Source: Methanospirillum lacunae
GTDB lineage: Archaea > Halobacteriota > Methanomicrobia > Methanomicrobiales > Methanospirillaceae
DNA length: 64,000 nt
Assembly: GCF_046195335.1 (NCBI RefSeq)
Contig: NZ_CP176093.1
Direction: 5' to 3' (one strand)
Part shown: positions 36,623 through 46,296 of the stretch, in pieces
How the letters are laid out: the number at the start of each line of letters is the position of its first letter
Numbering within the stretch: the stretch's first letter is position 1
Made by a program: the position numbers and the translations under genes
Notes under the pieces: model-generated
What the model saw: the letters and a program-made list of their open reading frames with translations, nothing else
Databases searched by the model: none
What the model was told of the DNA's origin: nothing

Positions 36623-37963
36623 ATGCAACGGATCGCAGAGGAGCTCGCACGGGTTAAAGAGCTACTCAGGCAACAGCATCAGGGGATGACTATCACCGAT
36701 ATTGCTGAAAAATTAGGTAAGAACAAGCATTCAGTCGGGAGATATCTGGATATCCTGCATGCATCAGGCCACGTCGATCTGAGAACCTTCGGTATGGCAA
36801 AGGTGTATACTCTTTCATCCAGAGTTCCCCTCTCAGCCCTTCTCAGTTATACAACCGATCTTGTAATGGTCGTTGACAAAAATCTCCGGGTACTTCAGGT
36901 CAATGATCCATTTCTCTCCCTTATTGGAGTTGACAAAGATCAGGTATTATTCCAGGAGATTAGATATATCGCAGCACCGGATCCGGCAATTCATACCCTC
37001 CTTGATATCATGGCGGAACAGATTTTAATCGGAAAAGATCTTGAGGAAGTGGCACTTGAGATTGAACCGAAGCGCTATTACCACCTAAAAGTAGTTCCAA
37101 CAGTTTTTGAAGATGGTACCGCAGGTACAACAGTCATTCTAGAAGACAAAACTACTGAACGACTGGCACACGATGAGATTAAAAGAAGCAGAGAATTTTT
37201 TGAAGAGATGATCGCCAACATGAGTGATGGCTTGCTTGTCGTGGAAATTCGAGAGGGGAAAAAAGAAACACTCTATGTCAATAAACGATTCACCGAGATA
37301 ACAGGTTATAGTAGTGAAGAATTGGCAACTATTGAGCCACCCCAGTTTGCCGGAAAGGAAGAAAAAGAAAAGGTTAGATGCAAATTTAAAGAAATGGGCG
37401 ATAATCCTGCATCAATACAGGAGTTTAGTTTCTGGTCTGAGCGAAGAGATGGAAAATCGCGATACCTGAATATTAGGATGTCTTCCAACCGTTACGGTGA
37501 TGCTGACCGATATTATGTACTTATTTCAGATATGACCGAGAAACGGGTTCAGGAAGAACAGCAACAACTCCAGTGGAAAGTAATGCGCAAAGTTGTAGAC
37601 CAGTTCCCACATCCAATCTCCTGTTATCGCCAGGATGAACGAGTTTTTTTGGTTAATAAGGAGTTTTGCAGACTATTCGGATGCACCCATGAAGAAGAAG
37701 CGACAGGTAAAAATCTACAGGAATTACTTCCGGCTGACCTTTATCGAGCATTTGTTAATGGCGACACAGAACTTCTTAAACACGGAGGCCACAAAAGTGG
37801 ATCAATTCAAATTTATTCGCCTGGAGGGAATATGAGAGAAGTCCCTATTGAAAAATCTGTAGTATCGGTTGGAGATAGTGGAGATCAGTATATTTTTTCA
37901 ATTATTATTTCAGATTTTGATTATTCCGCGGGAAGTAATAAGAAATCAAGCGGATCCTTCTGA
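36623..37963 (+). CDS. wHTH-PAS transcriptional regulator
   Basis: This protein of 446 aa has an N-terminal winged helix (MTITDIAEKLGKNKHSVGRYL, then a wing) and three PAS domains (about 70-180, 185-305, 315-430), without kinase or ATPase parts. It is thus a one-component regulator: sensing by PAS, output by DNA binding. A TTG at 36572 would extend it; I use ATG 36623 (MQRIAEELARV), which begins at the first helix. Its relative at 48539-51088 has the same plan with six PAS domains. Divergence from a COG1361 gene suggests local control of envelope export functions. Confidence 0.82.
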   Translation: MQRIAEELARVKELLRQQHQGMTITDIAEKLGKNKHSVGRYLDILHASGHVDLRTFGMAKVYTLSSRVPLSALLSYTTDLVMVVDKNLRVLQVNDPFLSLIGVDKDQVLFQEIRYIAAPDPAIHTLLDIMAEQILIGKDLEEVALEIEPKRYYHLKVVPTVFEDGTAGTTVILEDKTTERLAHDEIKRSREFFEEMIANMSDGLLVVEIREGKKETLYVNKRFTEITGYSSEELATIEPPQFAGKEEKEKVRCKFKEMGDNPASIQEFSFWSERRDGKSRYLNIRMSSNRYGDADRYYVLISDMTEKRVQEEQQQLQWKVMRKVVDQFPHPISCYRQDERVFLVNKEFCRLFGCTHEEEATGKNLQELLPADLYRAFVNGDTELLKHGGHKSGSIQIYSPGGNMREVPIEKSVVSVGDSGDQYIFSIIISDFDYSAGSNKKSSGSF

Positions 37964-38096
37964 AATTTGTACTATAGAGTAAACACATATACTGGAATAA
38001 TCATGTGTATTATCTAGAGACAAATTATTAAAGGACTGCTTCGGATATTGAAGATTTTGTTTTTAAAAAAAAGAATTCATTCATCAAACCTGAAAC

Positions 38097-38104
38097 TTTA
38101 TATA
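38097..38104 (+). promoter_or_regulatory. TATA box of histone gene
   Basis: TTTATATA lies about 35 nt before the ATG. A start of transcription near 38126-38130 would leave only a short leader, with AGGT (38126-38129) as a weak ribosome binding site. Confidence 0.6.
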
Positions 38105-38136
38105 CAGCTTATAAGATATAATTCCAGGTAAAACCT

Positions 38137-38343
38137 ATGGCTGATTTACCAATTGCAGCAGTTAGCCGTATCGCTAAGGCGAACGGAGCAGAACGTGTCG
38201 GAGCAGATGCAGCTGAACTGTTAGTAAAAAAAGCAGAAGCATACATCGGAAAAGTCGCTAAAGAGGCTAATAAACTCGCATCTCATGCTGGAAGAAAAAC
38301 AATTAAGGCAGAAGATATCGAGATGGCCTTAGAAAACATCTAA
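38137..38343 (+). CDS. Archaeal histone
   Basis: This 68-aa protein is one histone fold (three helices), as in HMf-type histones: PIAAVSRIAKANGAERVG, the long central helix, and GRKTIKAEDIEMALENI with the RKTI DNA-contact loop. Dimers and longer stacks wrap DNA. Strong TATA box upstream and a T6 run right after the stop mark a monocistronic, probably well-expressed gene. Confidence 0.96.
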   Translation: MADLPIAAVSRIAKANGAERVGADAAELLVKKAEAYIGKVAKEANKLASHAGRKTIKAEDIEMALENI

Positions 38344-38344
38344 C

Positions 38345-38350
38345 TTTTTT
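38345..38350 (+). terminator. T-rich terminator after histone gene
   Basis: Six T residues begin 2 nt after the stop codon, in a T-rich stretch. Confidence 0.5.
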
Positions 38351-38478
38351 ATTCGTTTATTCTAACAAATATCTCTTACATGATTATTCTTAGTGAATAG
38401 AGGACTCTTTTGATTGAGTGTCAGATTTTATCTGATTTCGATTGTATAGACTAGACTGACAATTATCTTTTACTGAGG

Positions 38479-41400
38479 TCAAGTAAACTGATATGTTCCT
38501 CTTGGAAACAGAAATTCAAATCTGGCACCAATCCCTGGTTTTCCTGTCTCTTTTATAGTGATCCCGGTAAGAGAAAGAATTTCTCGGACTAGAAATAACC
38601 CATATCCCGTATTTTTTCCAAAACCTAACTCAAATATCTGTTCTTTAAGATCCATGGGAATTCCAATACCGTTGTCTTCCCATAGGACTATCAGATTTTC
38701 AGTATCCAAATAATATCCAACCCGAATGTTTGTTACCACCTGGCCATGACGAATGGAGTTATCAAGAAGATTGAAAAATATTTTTTCGAGCATCTGATCA
38801 GCATATACCCTTACTCCTTTCAGTTTATTCTCAAAATTAATATTTGTCGGAATATATGCAAATGGCATACAGGAGTCAAGATCAAGCCATTGAGCAGTAT
38901 GAGAACTCATATCCTGGTAAAATCGGGTAAATTCAATCTGCGCTTTTATAGTATCTGCAGCAGTTCTCATCTTCATAATATACTCAATTAATCCCGGCTC
39001 TGAGAACTCCATCTGAATTATTTCCAGAGAACCCTGGATCACCATTATCATATTCAGAATATCATGGCGGGTTATACTTGAGAGAAGGTTAAGTTGCTTA
39101 TTTTTTCGGAGGATTGCATCTTCCATCTGTTTCCGTAAGGTGATATCCCGGAGTGATAATAAGACCGCTGGTGAATCGCGATATAGGATCTCTTTTCCTA
39201 TTCCCTCAATCCATATCGTCCTACCTGATGATGTTATAGCCTGATAATCTACAGTATATGGCTCTATGACATCTGCAACATGCCCGATCTCATAGATTAC
39301 ACGATCATGTGATTCAGGAGAAATAAAGTCAAGGACATTTTGTTGACCTGATTCTATCAGGTCCTCAATATCCAGATCGAAAATCCTACCTGCAGCCTGA
39401 TTTCCAAATAAGAGTATCCCCTTTTTATCGATAATAATAATACCATCTAAAGAAAGATCAACAAGCATCCTGAATTTTTCTTCACTCTCTCTGAGGGCAT
39501 CTTCAATCTGAGATCGTTCTATTTCAGCAGCCACTTTACCAGCGATGATATCCATAATCTCTCTGGTTCCTTCTGGTGGAACCAGTGGTTTTCTGGATAA
39601 TACACAAAGCACCCCAATAGTTTTTCCCTCATAATTGCGTATAGGTGTCCCACAATATCCGCGAAATTTAAATTGTTTTAAAATATCAGCCTCTGGGAAA
39701 TTCATGATGACGTTATCAGTACAGATGTGAAATTCCTGTTCGCAGGTTTTTTCACAGGGTGTACCAGATAACGAATAATAACCGTCAGAGATTTCTTCTC
39801 CATCAAGTATCATTGAAATCGCATTCACTCCAGTGTGATCCGGGTTTAATTTTCCAACAATAACACAGTCAGCCTGGAGCCATGAGCGGAGAATGTTTGA
39901 AATATTTCGTACTGCTGAAAGTCCAGTTTTTCGAACCAGGGTTCCAATAAGTTTTTGAAAATTCGACTCTGTATCTCTGCGTTTAGTGATATCTTCACTA
40001 ACACCATAATAGCCCGAGATTCTCCCTCTTATGTCATAAGCAGGTGTGCTACTGATATTGAGAACAACAGTACTTCCATTTTTATGCTTGAATAAAATTG
40101 TTGAGTCTTTTATAGGGGCAAAGTTAGAGAGTGCAATTACAGAATCATTGTATGGGTCATCCCTGGTTGCTGGGTCGAGAAGACTAGAAAAGTGTTCTTT
40201 CCCTACAAGTTCTTCGGAACGATATCCCAGAATCTGTTCTACAACAGAACTTGAATACCGATAGATACCTTCAGAATCAACTTCCCAAATCCATGTTCCA
40301 GCATTCTCGCTAACAGCCCTAAACCTCATTTCACTAGCCTTAAGCGCTTCATGGGCGAGTAAACGATCAGTAACATCACGAACTGTAATCAGTAATGCAG
40401 GGTTCCCTTTGTAAGTATGGATTTGCCCAATACTTTCAACGTAAATCTGCTTTCCTGTTTTGGTTATTGCTTGATGATGTGAACATAGAGGCTCACAGGT
40501 ATTTCCTATCTGTTTGTATTGTTTTCGAACTTCTTCGCGTGATTCATCTGCAATAAATTCAATTATATTCCTTCCTATGACTTCAGAAGTATCCTCAAAT
40601 TCAACCATTTGTACAGTGGCTTTATTAGAAAACAGAATCGTCCCCTGGAGATCAGTGAGAAGAATACCCTCATGACAACAATCAATAAGGAATCTGAACT
40701 TTTCCTCTTTTTCTTTTAATGCTGATACAGCCTTTTTTTGTTCGGTAATATCCTTAATTGATGAAAGAATGTGTCTTTTTCCGTTCACCTGAATTAACGA
40801 GGAGGATATCAAAACATCCCTAATCTTTCCACTTTTTCTTTGACTTTTTATTTCCATGCCATTGATGACATGTTTATTGCGAAGGGTTGAAATAAACCGT
40901 GATTTTTCATCTTTATCATAAAAAAGATTATTCAAACCGGTTTTATTCCCTACTATTTCATGAATGAGATACCCGGTTTCTCTTTCAAACGCTGAATTTA
41001 CATCTACAACTGTTCCATCATCAGCAGAGACCAGAGTTAAGGGAACGGGATTATTTTTAAATACTGAACTAAATTTAGACTCAGACTCCATTAGTGCATC
41101 TTCAGTGAGTTTCCTTTCAGTAATATCCCTAATTGATACAAGTACGGCCGATGATCCCTTGAAACGGATTCTTTTTCCGATGGTTTCTACCCAGATATCA
41201 CGGTTTTTCCTTGTTCGTAATTTATATTGGGATGACTGTTTATTAGTACCAAGGAGAATCTGATCAATATTCTGTTTTGCTATATCGTGATACTCTGAAG
41301 AAAGAAAATCATGAACATTAGTTCCAATAAGTGATTTATACGTATATATGTCAACTAATTGACTGGCAGCATTATTGAGAAAGAGAATATCTCCAGAATA

Positions 41401-42456
41401 ATTGATGATAATAATACCTTCGAGTGAATTCTCAACAAGTGCTCTGAATTTTTTTTCGCTTGCCCTCAATTCCTGTTCATTCTTACGTACTTCATCAAAT
41501 TTTTCATGAAGTTCTTCTTCAACACAGGACAATTGTTCATATGCTGAATGTAGTTCATTATTTTTGAGTTTAACTTCTTCTATAATCCGGTTTTGTGCAG
41601 TTATATCCACAATTGTGGTGAGAAGAGAGGGGGATCCTTTTATAGTAACAGGGGTAGTCGAGAGGAGAGCTTCTATTTTTTGTCCCCTCATCCCGGTCAG
41701 AGTTATAGGCACATTGCTAACAAGTGACTTGATTTGACAAATACTGTTAAACCAATAGGAATAATATTCAGAAAATAACCCAAGTTCACCAAAAGTTTTG
41801 CCAATTACTTCATCCTTAATACAACCACATAAATTCAGGAATGCAGTGTTGACAGTTTGAAGGTAACCATTTTGACAGGATATTGTAACTATTGGATATG
41901 GACTTGAATCAAAAATGGTGTGATATTTTTCTTCACTTTCTATGAGAGCCTGTTCTGCAATAAAGCGATCATCTTCAGCCTTTTTTTTGAGAATTGCCTT
42001 CTTTAATTGATTCGCTAATTCTGCAAATTGTACTTTGGGTTTTCCCCCTTTTTGTAAATAAAAATCAGCACCTGCATTAAGCGCCTTTATGACAACCTCT
42101 TCACGCCCTCTTCCAGTAAATAAAATAAAAGGAAGGTCAGAATATCGGCTTCGAATCTCGTGAAGCAGTTCAATACCATCCATGCCAGGCATTTGATAAT
42201 CTGATACTATCGCATCATATTGGTTCAATATTAAGAAGTCCAGAGCATCATTTGCAGATTGGACAGTAGTTACAACAAATTTCCATTTCTGCTCAAGATA
42301 GAGTTTTCCAATCTCAAGTAGAGTGGGTTCATCATCAACGTAAAGAACCCGATACGTGATTTCTGTAGGTGTACTAAGGATTGGCATATATTTTATGGAT
42401 AATGTAAGTGGGTCAGAGAGAGGAATCCAAACCACCATTTCCTTCCCTTTATTCAA
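38479..42456 (-). CDS. Giant receiver-PAS(6)-GAF histidine kinase
   Basis: This 1325-aa soluble hybrid kinase has an N-terminal receiver (about 35-155; VLYVDDEP, IVSDYQMPGMDG, LQKGGKP), then five PAS domains, a GAF domain (about 880-1035, with a Cys-rich loop CEKTCEQEFHIC), a sixth PAS domain and the RHDI-N kinase module (SSITRHDILNM, NLLDNSIRHG, EDNGIGIP, GYGLFLVREIL). The Cys cluster in GAF hints at metal, Fe-S or redox sensing, which I cannot confirm. Receiver at the N-terminus means it may be driven by another kinase. Starts at 42456 and at Met 24 (42387) are both possible; the latter begins just before the receiver. Confidence 0.88.
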   Translation of the reverse strand: MNKGKEMVVWIPLSDPLTLSIKYMPILSTPTEITYRVLYVDDEPTLLEIGKLYLEQKWKFVVTTVQSANDALDFLILNQYDAIVSDYQMPGMDGIELLHEIRSRYSDLPFILFTGRGREEVVIKALNAGADFYLQKGGKPKVQFAELANQLKKAILKKKAEDDRFIAEQALIESEEKYHTIFDSSPYPIVTISCQNGYLQTVNTAFLNLCGCIKDEVIGKTFGELGLFSEYYSYWFNSICQIKSLVSNVPITLTGMRGQKIEALLSTTPVTIKGSPSLLTTIVDITAQNRIIEEVKLKNNELHSAYEQLSCVEEELHEKFDEVRKNEQELRASEKKFRALVENSLEGIIIINYSGDILFLNNAASQLVDIYTYKSLIGTNVHDFLSSEYHDIAKQNIDQILLGTNKQSSQYKLRTRKNRDIWVETIGKRIRFKGSSAVLVSIRDITERKLTEDALMESESKFSSVFKNNPVPLTLVSADDGTVVDVNSAFERETGYLIHEIVGNKTGLNNLFYDKDEKSRFISTLRNKHVINGMEIKSQRKSGKIRDVLISSSLIQVNGKRHILSSIKDITEQKKAVSALKEKEEKFRFLIDCCHEGILLTDLQGTILFSNKATVQMVEFEDTSEVIGRNIIEFIADESREEVRKQYKQIGNTCEPLCSHHQAITKTGKQIYVESIGQIHTYKGNPALLITVRDVTDRLLAHEALKASEMRFRAVSENAGTWIWEVDSEGIYRYSSSVVEQILGYRSEELVGKEHFSSLLDPATRDDPYNDSVIALSNFAPIKDSTILFKHKNGSTVVLNISSTPAYDIRGRISGYYGVSEDITKRRDTESNFQKLIGTLVRKTGLSAVRNISNILRSWLQADCVIVGKLNPDHTGVNAISMILDGEEISDGYYSLSGTPCEKTCEQEFHICTDNVIMNFPEADILKQFKFRGYCGTPIRNYEGKTIGVLCVLSRKPLVPPEGTREIMDIIAGKVAAEIERSQIEDALRESEEKFRMLVDLSLDGIIIIDKKGILLFGNQAAGRIFDLDIEDLIESGQQNVLDFISPESHDRVIYEIGHVADVIEPYTVDYQAITSSGRTIWIEGIGKEILYRDSPAVLLSLRDITLRKQMEDAILRKNKQLNLLSSITRHDILNMIMVIQGSLEIIQMEFSEPGLIEYIMKMRTAADTIKAQIEFTRFYQDMSSHTAQWLDLDSCMPFAYIPTNINFENKLKGVRVYADQMLEKIFFNLLDNSIRHGQVVTNIRVGYYLDTENLIVLWEDNGIGIPMDLKEQIFELGFGKNTGYGLFLVREILSLTGITIKETGKPGIGARFEFLFPRGTYQFT

Positions 42457-43142
42457 TCCATTGACAAATATTACATATTTACTTTAATTAAGTTTATCAC
42501 TTAACTATGATTTATGGTTGAAGACTAATATCTACATCTTTATTAGAACCATGTGTTTCATAAATTTTATAATCCAGACAATCTGTTTTGAACAAAGTTA
42601 TTACTAGTATCAATTGTTTTTAGCTATGAGATAAAATGGAGGTTACTGGCGCCTATTCATACCTACATTTTTGACAAAATCTTTTATAGAATTACATTTT
42701 TTGAAGAAGATTACTGATATTTAAATTATCAGCCAGTATAATATTTCTTTATGCAATTCATCAGGGTCAATGCTAGTTAAAATGAAGGGCCTGTTCTTTT
42801 CTTAACTTAGCAGATAAAATTCTTCATTTACTAAAAATGAGATAGTTTTCAAGATGAAATTAGAATTGTGACTTATAATAGATAATATATTACAACATTA
42901 GGAAGCTGATCAATAATATTAATAGGAGTATTTTGGCGCCAATAGAGGCATCTTCATCTTTCAATATCCACAATAGAATGGAGTATTATTCTGATTTTAA
43001 AAAAATACAGCTGTGAATTTAGTTACCATAATTATTAGAGTCCTAGTATGAATAATTTTATATTTTTTCATATGTTCGATATTATTGGAAATATATAGAT
43101 ATTTAAAAGCGAGATATACTTCAAATTTTGTGAGCATGTAAA
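42457..43142. other. Intergenic region with two GGCGCC palindromic sites
   Basis: This 686-bp A/T-rich gap between divergent signalling genes holds no supported gene. TACTGGCGCC at 42644-42653 and the perfect palindrome TTGGCGCCAA at 42933-42942 stand out in an otherwise A/T-rich background; similar sites occur at 55159 and 57603. Confidence 0.4.
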
Positions 43143-43664
43143 ATGAATCAACGGGAAAAATTTAAATTTACATGGGAACTTATTGGAGATCCAACTGACG
43201 GAAGGCCAAATCTGGGCCCTCTTGTTCCTCTTGAAGTTTATAGGATCATGCAATATTGTTTTCGTGAGGTCGTAGAGGAAAAATATGGCGTTGAACAGGG
43301 TGAATCTATTATTTATGAGGCTGGAAAAAAAGCAGGAGTAGGTTTTTATTACCATGTTCTACCAACTACAACAGATCATCAAGAATTTATAAGAACCCTT
43401 CAGGATGCACTAAGACAATTAAAGATTGGCATATTTAGGATTGAGCAGGGAGATTTGGATGGTAATCTCATAACTGCATCAGTTTCAGAAGACCTTGATT
43501 GCTCTGGTTTGCCTGAACTTGGATACGGTGTATGTACTTATGATGAAGGATTTCTGGCTGGGATTTTTGAACAATATACAGGGAAAAAATGCCGGGTGCG
43601 GGAGATAGATTGCTGGTGTACAGGCGAGAGAACCTGTCGGTTTAGTATTGAATTTTGTTCATAA
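43143..43664 (+). CDS. V4R-domain sensor protein
   Basis: This 173-aa protein has the V4R (4-vinyl reductase) fold, a small-molecule-binding domain related to heme-NO-binding proteins. The C-terminal signature DCWCTGERTCRFSIEF supplies the conserved Cys residues, which bind metal in related proteins; GVCTYDEGFLAGIF is the typical central segment. It stands just before a histidine kinase (8 nt from stop to its ATG) and a receiver protein, so it probably provides the sensing input for that system. The ligand is unknown. Confidence 0.8.
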   Translation: MNQREKFKFTWELIGDPTDGRPNLGPLVPLEVYRIMQYCFREVVEEKYGVEQGESIIYEAGKKAGVGFYYHVLPTTTDHQEFIRTLQDALRQLKIGIFRIEQGDLDGNLITASVSEDLDCSGLPELGYGVCTYDEGFLAGIFEQYTGKKCRVREIDCWCTGERTCRFSIEFCS

Positions 43665-43671
43665 ATTAAGA

Positions 43672-45147
43672 ATGATAATACCAAAAAAGAATAATTTGCC
43701 TTCTAATGCTGAAGATGAAGCACCTGAATCTGATCTAAAACAGGCACTCAATCTTATTTCATCAGTCATTCAGACCAGAGGGAATATACCTGATATCCTT
43801 CCAGGGACACAGGAGGAACAGATATTACTCAGGTCAATCCTTATGACTTTGAAAAGTTCACAATATCATTTACTTGAAATATCTGATGGAAAACTGGATT
43901 CAAATATTGAATTACGGGGTACTTTTGGTGGAGCATTAAAGCATCTCCAATCAAATTTAAGGCACCTCACATGGAAAACTCAGGCCATAGCAAAGGGAGA
44001 CTTTAGCCAGAAAATCGATTTTTTACATGATTTCTCAGTTGCATTCAATTCTATGGTTCAGGAATTAGAAGATGCAAAGAAAACACTACTTCTAAAAAAC
44101 AATGAGATCCAAGAGGTCAATAGGTCATTATTTATTAGTACAGAGCAATACAAATCTCTGATCCTTACATCACCAATCTCAATATGCGTAATCAACAATG
44201 AAACAGTTTTACTAGCAAATCCTGCTTTTCTTAAATTACTCCATATTTCTGATGAAAAACAAGTAGTCTCCAATTCATTTATTCAATATATTCACCCAGA
44301 TAAAATAGATCATTTTTTAGAGCAAATGTCCTTATATGGGGAACATGAGGTAAACTGGAACCATTTTGAAGAGGAGATGATCTGCGAAAATGGGGAAGTT
44401 ATCAATACTGAGTTTGTGGTGACTGATATTATTTTTGAAAATAAACCCTCAATCCTCTTTTTTATTTATGATATCACTACAAGAAAAAAGCATGAATTAC
44501 AGATACTCAATTCACTTCAGGAAAAAGAAATCCTCCTTAAAGAGGTATATCACCGAGTAAAAAATAATCTTCAGATAATCTGGTCTCTTCTTTCAATCCA
44601 ATCACGACAAGTCAAGGACGAAACAGTAAAAGTCTATTTTATTGAGTGTCAGAATAGGATCAAATCTCTTGCTTTGCTTCATGAAAACCTTTATCGAACA
44701 GACAATCTTCGTGATATTAATTACGGACAATACCTTACCCAAATCACAACAAATTTAGTTCAAAATTATTGTTACAATTCAAAAAATATATTATTAGAAA
44801 TAGAAGCATTTGATACGACAATTCCACTCTCTCATGCTGTTCCCTGTAGTCTCATTGTCAACGAGATGGTGACAAATTCCTTAAAATATGCATTTAATGA
44901 AACAGGAAAAGGAACTATCAGAATACTATTCCAGTACGACCATGCAAATAAGATATATTTTCTCGATTACCGTGATTCGGGTCCGGGATTTCCAGATGAA
45001 ATAATACCACATCAAACAAAATCACTGGGTATCCAATTGATATATGGACTTACAAAGCAACTAAAAGGCACGGTATTCCAGGAGAATGATAACGGTGTGC
45101 ATTATATCATTAAATTTCCATTTAATCCAGACCAGGATGAAATATGA
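43672..45147 (+). CDS. HAMP-like/PAS histidine kinase, HisKA_2 type
   Basis: This protein of 491 aa has no membrane helix. A HAMP-like stretch (about 75-135; EISDGKLDSNI, AIAKGDFSQKI) leads to one PAS domain (about 155-280) and a HisKA_2 phosphoacceptor EVYHRVKNNLQII, typical of the HWE/HisKA_2 kinases, then an ATPase domain (CSLIVNEMVTNSLKYAF, DSGPGFP). TTG 43648 would overlap the V4R gene; ATG 43672 is preferred. It is the middle gene of a V4R-kinase-regulator operon, overlapping the next gene by 4 nt (ATGA). Confidence 0.85.
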   Translation: MIIPKKNNLPSNAEDEAPESDLKQALNLISSVIQTRGNIPDILPGTQEEQILLRSILMTLKSSQYHLLEISDGKLDSNIELRGTFGGALKHLQSNLRHLTWKTQAIAKGDFSQKIDFLHDFSVAFNSMVQELEDAKKTLLLKNNEIQEVNRSLFISTEQYKSLILTSPISICVINNETVLLANPAFLKLLHISDEKQVVSNSFIQYIHPDKIDHFLEQMSLYGEHEVNWNHFEEEMICENGEVINTEFVVTDIIFENKPSILFFIYDITTRKKHELQILNSLQEKEILLKEVYHRVKNNLQIIWSLLSIQSRQVKDETVKVYFIECQNRIKSLALLHENLYRTDNLRDINYGQYLTQITTNLVQNYCYNSKNILLEIEAFDTTIPLSHAVPCSLIVNEMVTNSLKYAFNETGKGTIRILFQYDHANKIYFLDYRDSGPGFPDEIIPHQTKSLGIQLIYGLTKQLKGTVFQENDNGVHYIIKFPFNPDQDEI

Positions 45148-46166
45148 ATAGTGAAAGAAAGAAGATCCTCATCGTTGAGGATGAGTTCATAACATCTATG
45201 GATTTAACTGAAAATCTTGAGTCAATGGGTTTTTTAGTACCTGCTACCACTGATGTAGCAGAAGATGTTTTGCCTCTTGCCCGGGAACATTCTCCAGATC
45301 TCATATTGATGGATATTAATCTGAAAGGGGAGATGACCGGAGTCGAGGCCTCTAATCTTATTAAAAAAGAACTTGATATTCCAATAATATTTGTAACTGG
45401 TCAATCTGATGAATCTACTATCTTAAAAGCAATAGAAAGTGAACCTTTTGGATATATTTTAAAACCGTTTGATGATCGAAGTCTCAAAACTTCTATTGCA
45501 ATGGCGTTATACAAGCATTCAGTTGAACACAGATTAAAATTGAGTGAGCAGCGATATCGAACGATTGCCGAATCTTCTGATAATCTTATTGCAATTCTGG
45601 ATGTTAATAATAAGTTTGAATATATAAATAAATCAGGCTTGAATTTATTAAACACACTACCAGAAAAGATAATCGGATCTTCAATATCGGAAATCATCCC
45701 ATCTTCGAGTGCGAATGAACTTCACCAGGAAATAAATAATGCCAGGCAATTACACGAAAAAAGACATATTCAGGTTCAATTATTTATAAAGGATAAAGAA
45801 ATATGGATTTATTCAACATTTATTCCATTAAATCAAGGCAATTCTAACAATTCCCAGATTCTTTGGATATCTTATGACATTACAAATTCAGTCCATCTCC
45901 AAAATAAGTTGAATGCTGATGGATTAATCCAAATTGAAAAAAATATGGAGCAATTTCAGATTTTAAACGATGAAATCAGAAATCCTCTCGCAATTATTGC
46001 AACTTGTGTGTCTCTTGATGAACCTCCATCCGGGCCTCAAATTCTTAAAGCTGTTAAAAGGATTGATGATTTAGTAACAGAACTGGATAAAGGATGGATC
46101 GTTTCCAATAAAGTACGAACATTCTTGATGCGTCATTATCAACATGGAGAAAATTTGAAATCGTAA
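45144..46166 (+). CDS. Receiver-PAS protein with kinase-like remnant
   Basis: This 340-aa response regulator has an intact receiver (IVEDEF, LILMDINL with Asp 57, FVTGQSD, YILKPFD) and a PAS domain (about 130-250). The last 80 residues look like a dimerisation helix pair (NDEIRNPLAII), where kinases have S-H-E-L-R; the His position is Asp and no ATPase domain follows. It may dimerise with, or interfere with, kinases. The 4-nt overlap with the kinase gene implies coupling and a cognate pair. Confidence 0.82.
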   Translation: MNSERKKILIVEDEFITSMDLTENLESMGFLVPATTDVAEDVLPLAREHSPDLILMDINLKGEMTGVEASNLIKKELDIPIIFVTGQSDESTILKAIESEPFGYILKPFDDRSLKTSIAMALYKHSVEHRLKLSEQRYRTIAESSDNLIAILDVNNKFEYINKSGLNLLNTLPEKIIGSSISEIIPSSSANELHQEINNARQLHEKRHIQVQLFIKDKEIWIYSTFIPLNQGNSNNSQILWISYDITNSVHLQNKLNADGLIQIEKNMEQFQILNDEIRNPLAIIATCVSLDEPPSGPQILKAVKRIDDLVTELDKGWIVSNKVRTFLMRHYQHGENLKS

Positions 46167-46296
46167 TGTATATTTCTGAATCAGGCTTACTCCTTCCTTT
46201 GAAAAAAATCTTGAAATAATTACAAACCTTCTCCATACCGGGCTCATGATTCAGTAGTTTGGTAGATTTTACGAATATCAACAGGATTATTACGCC

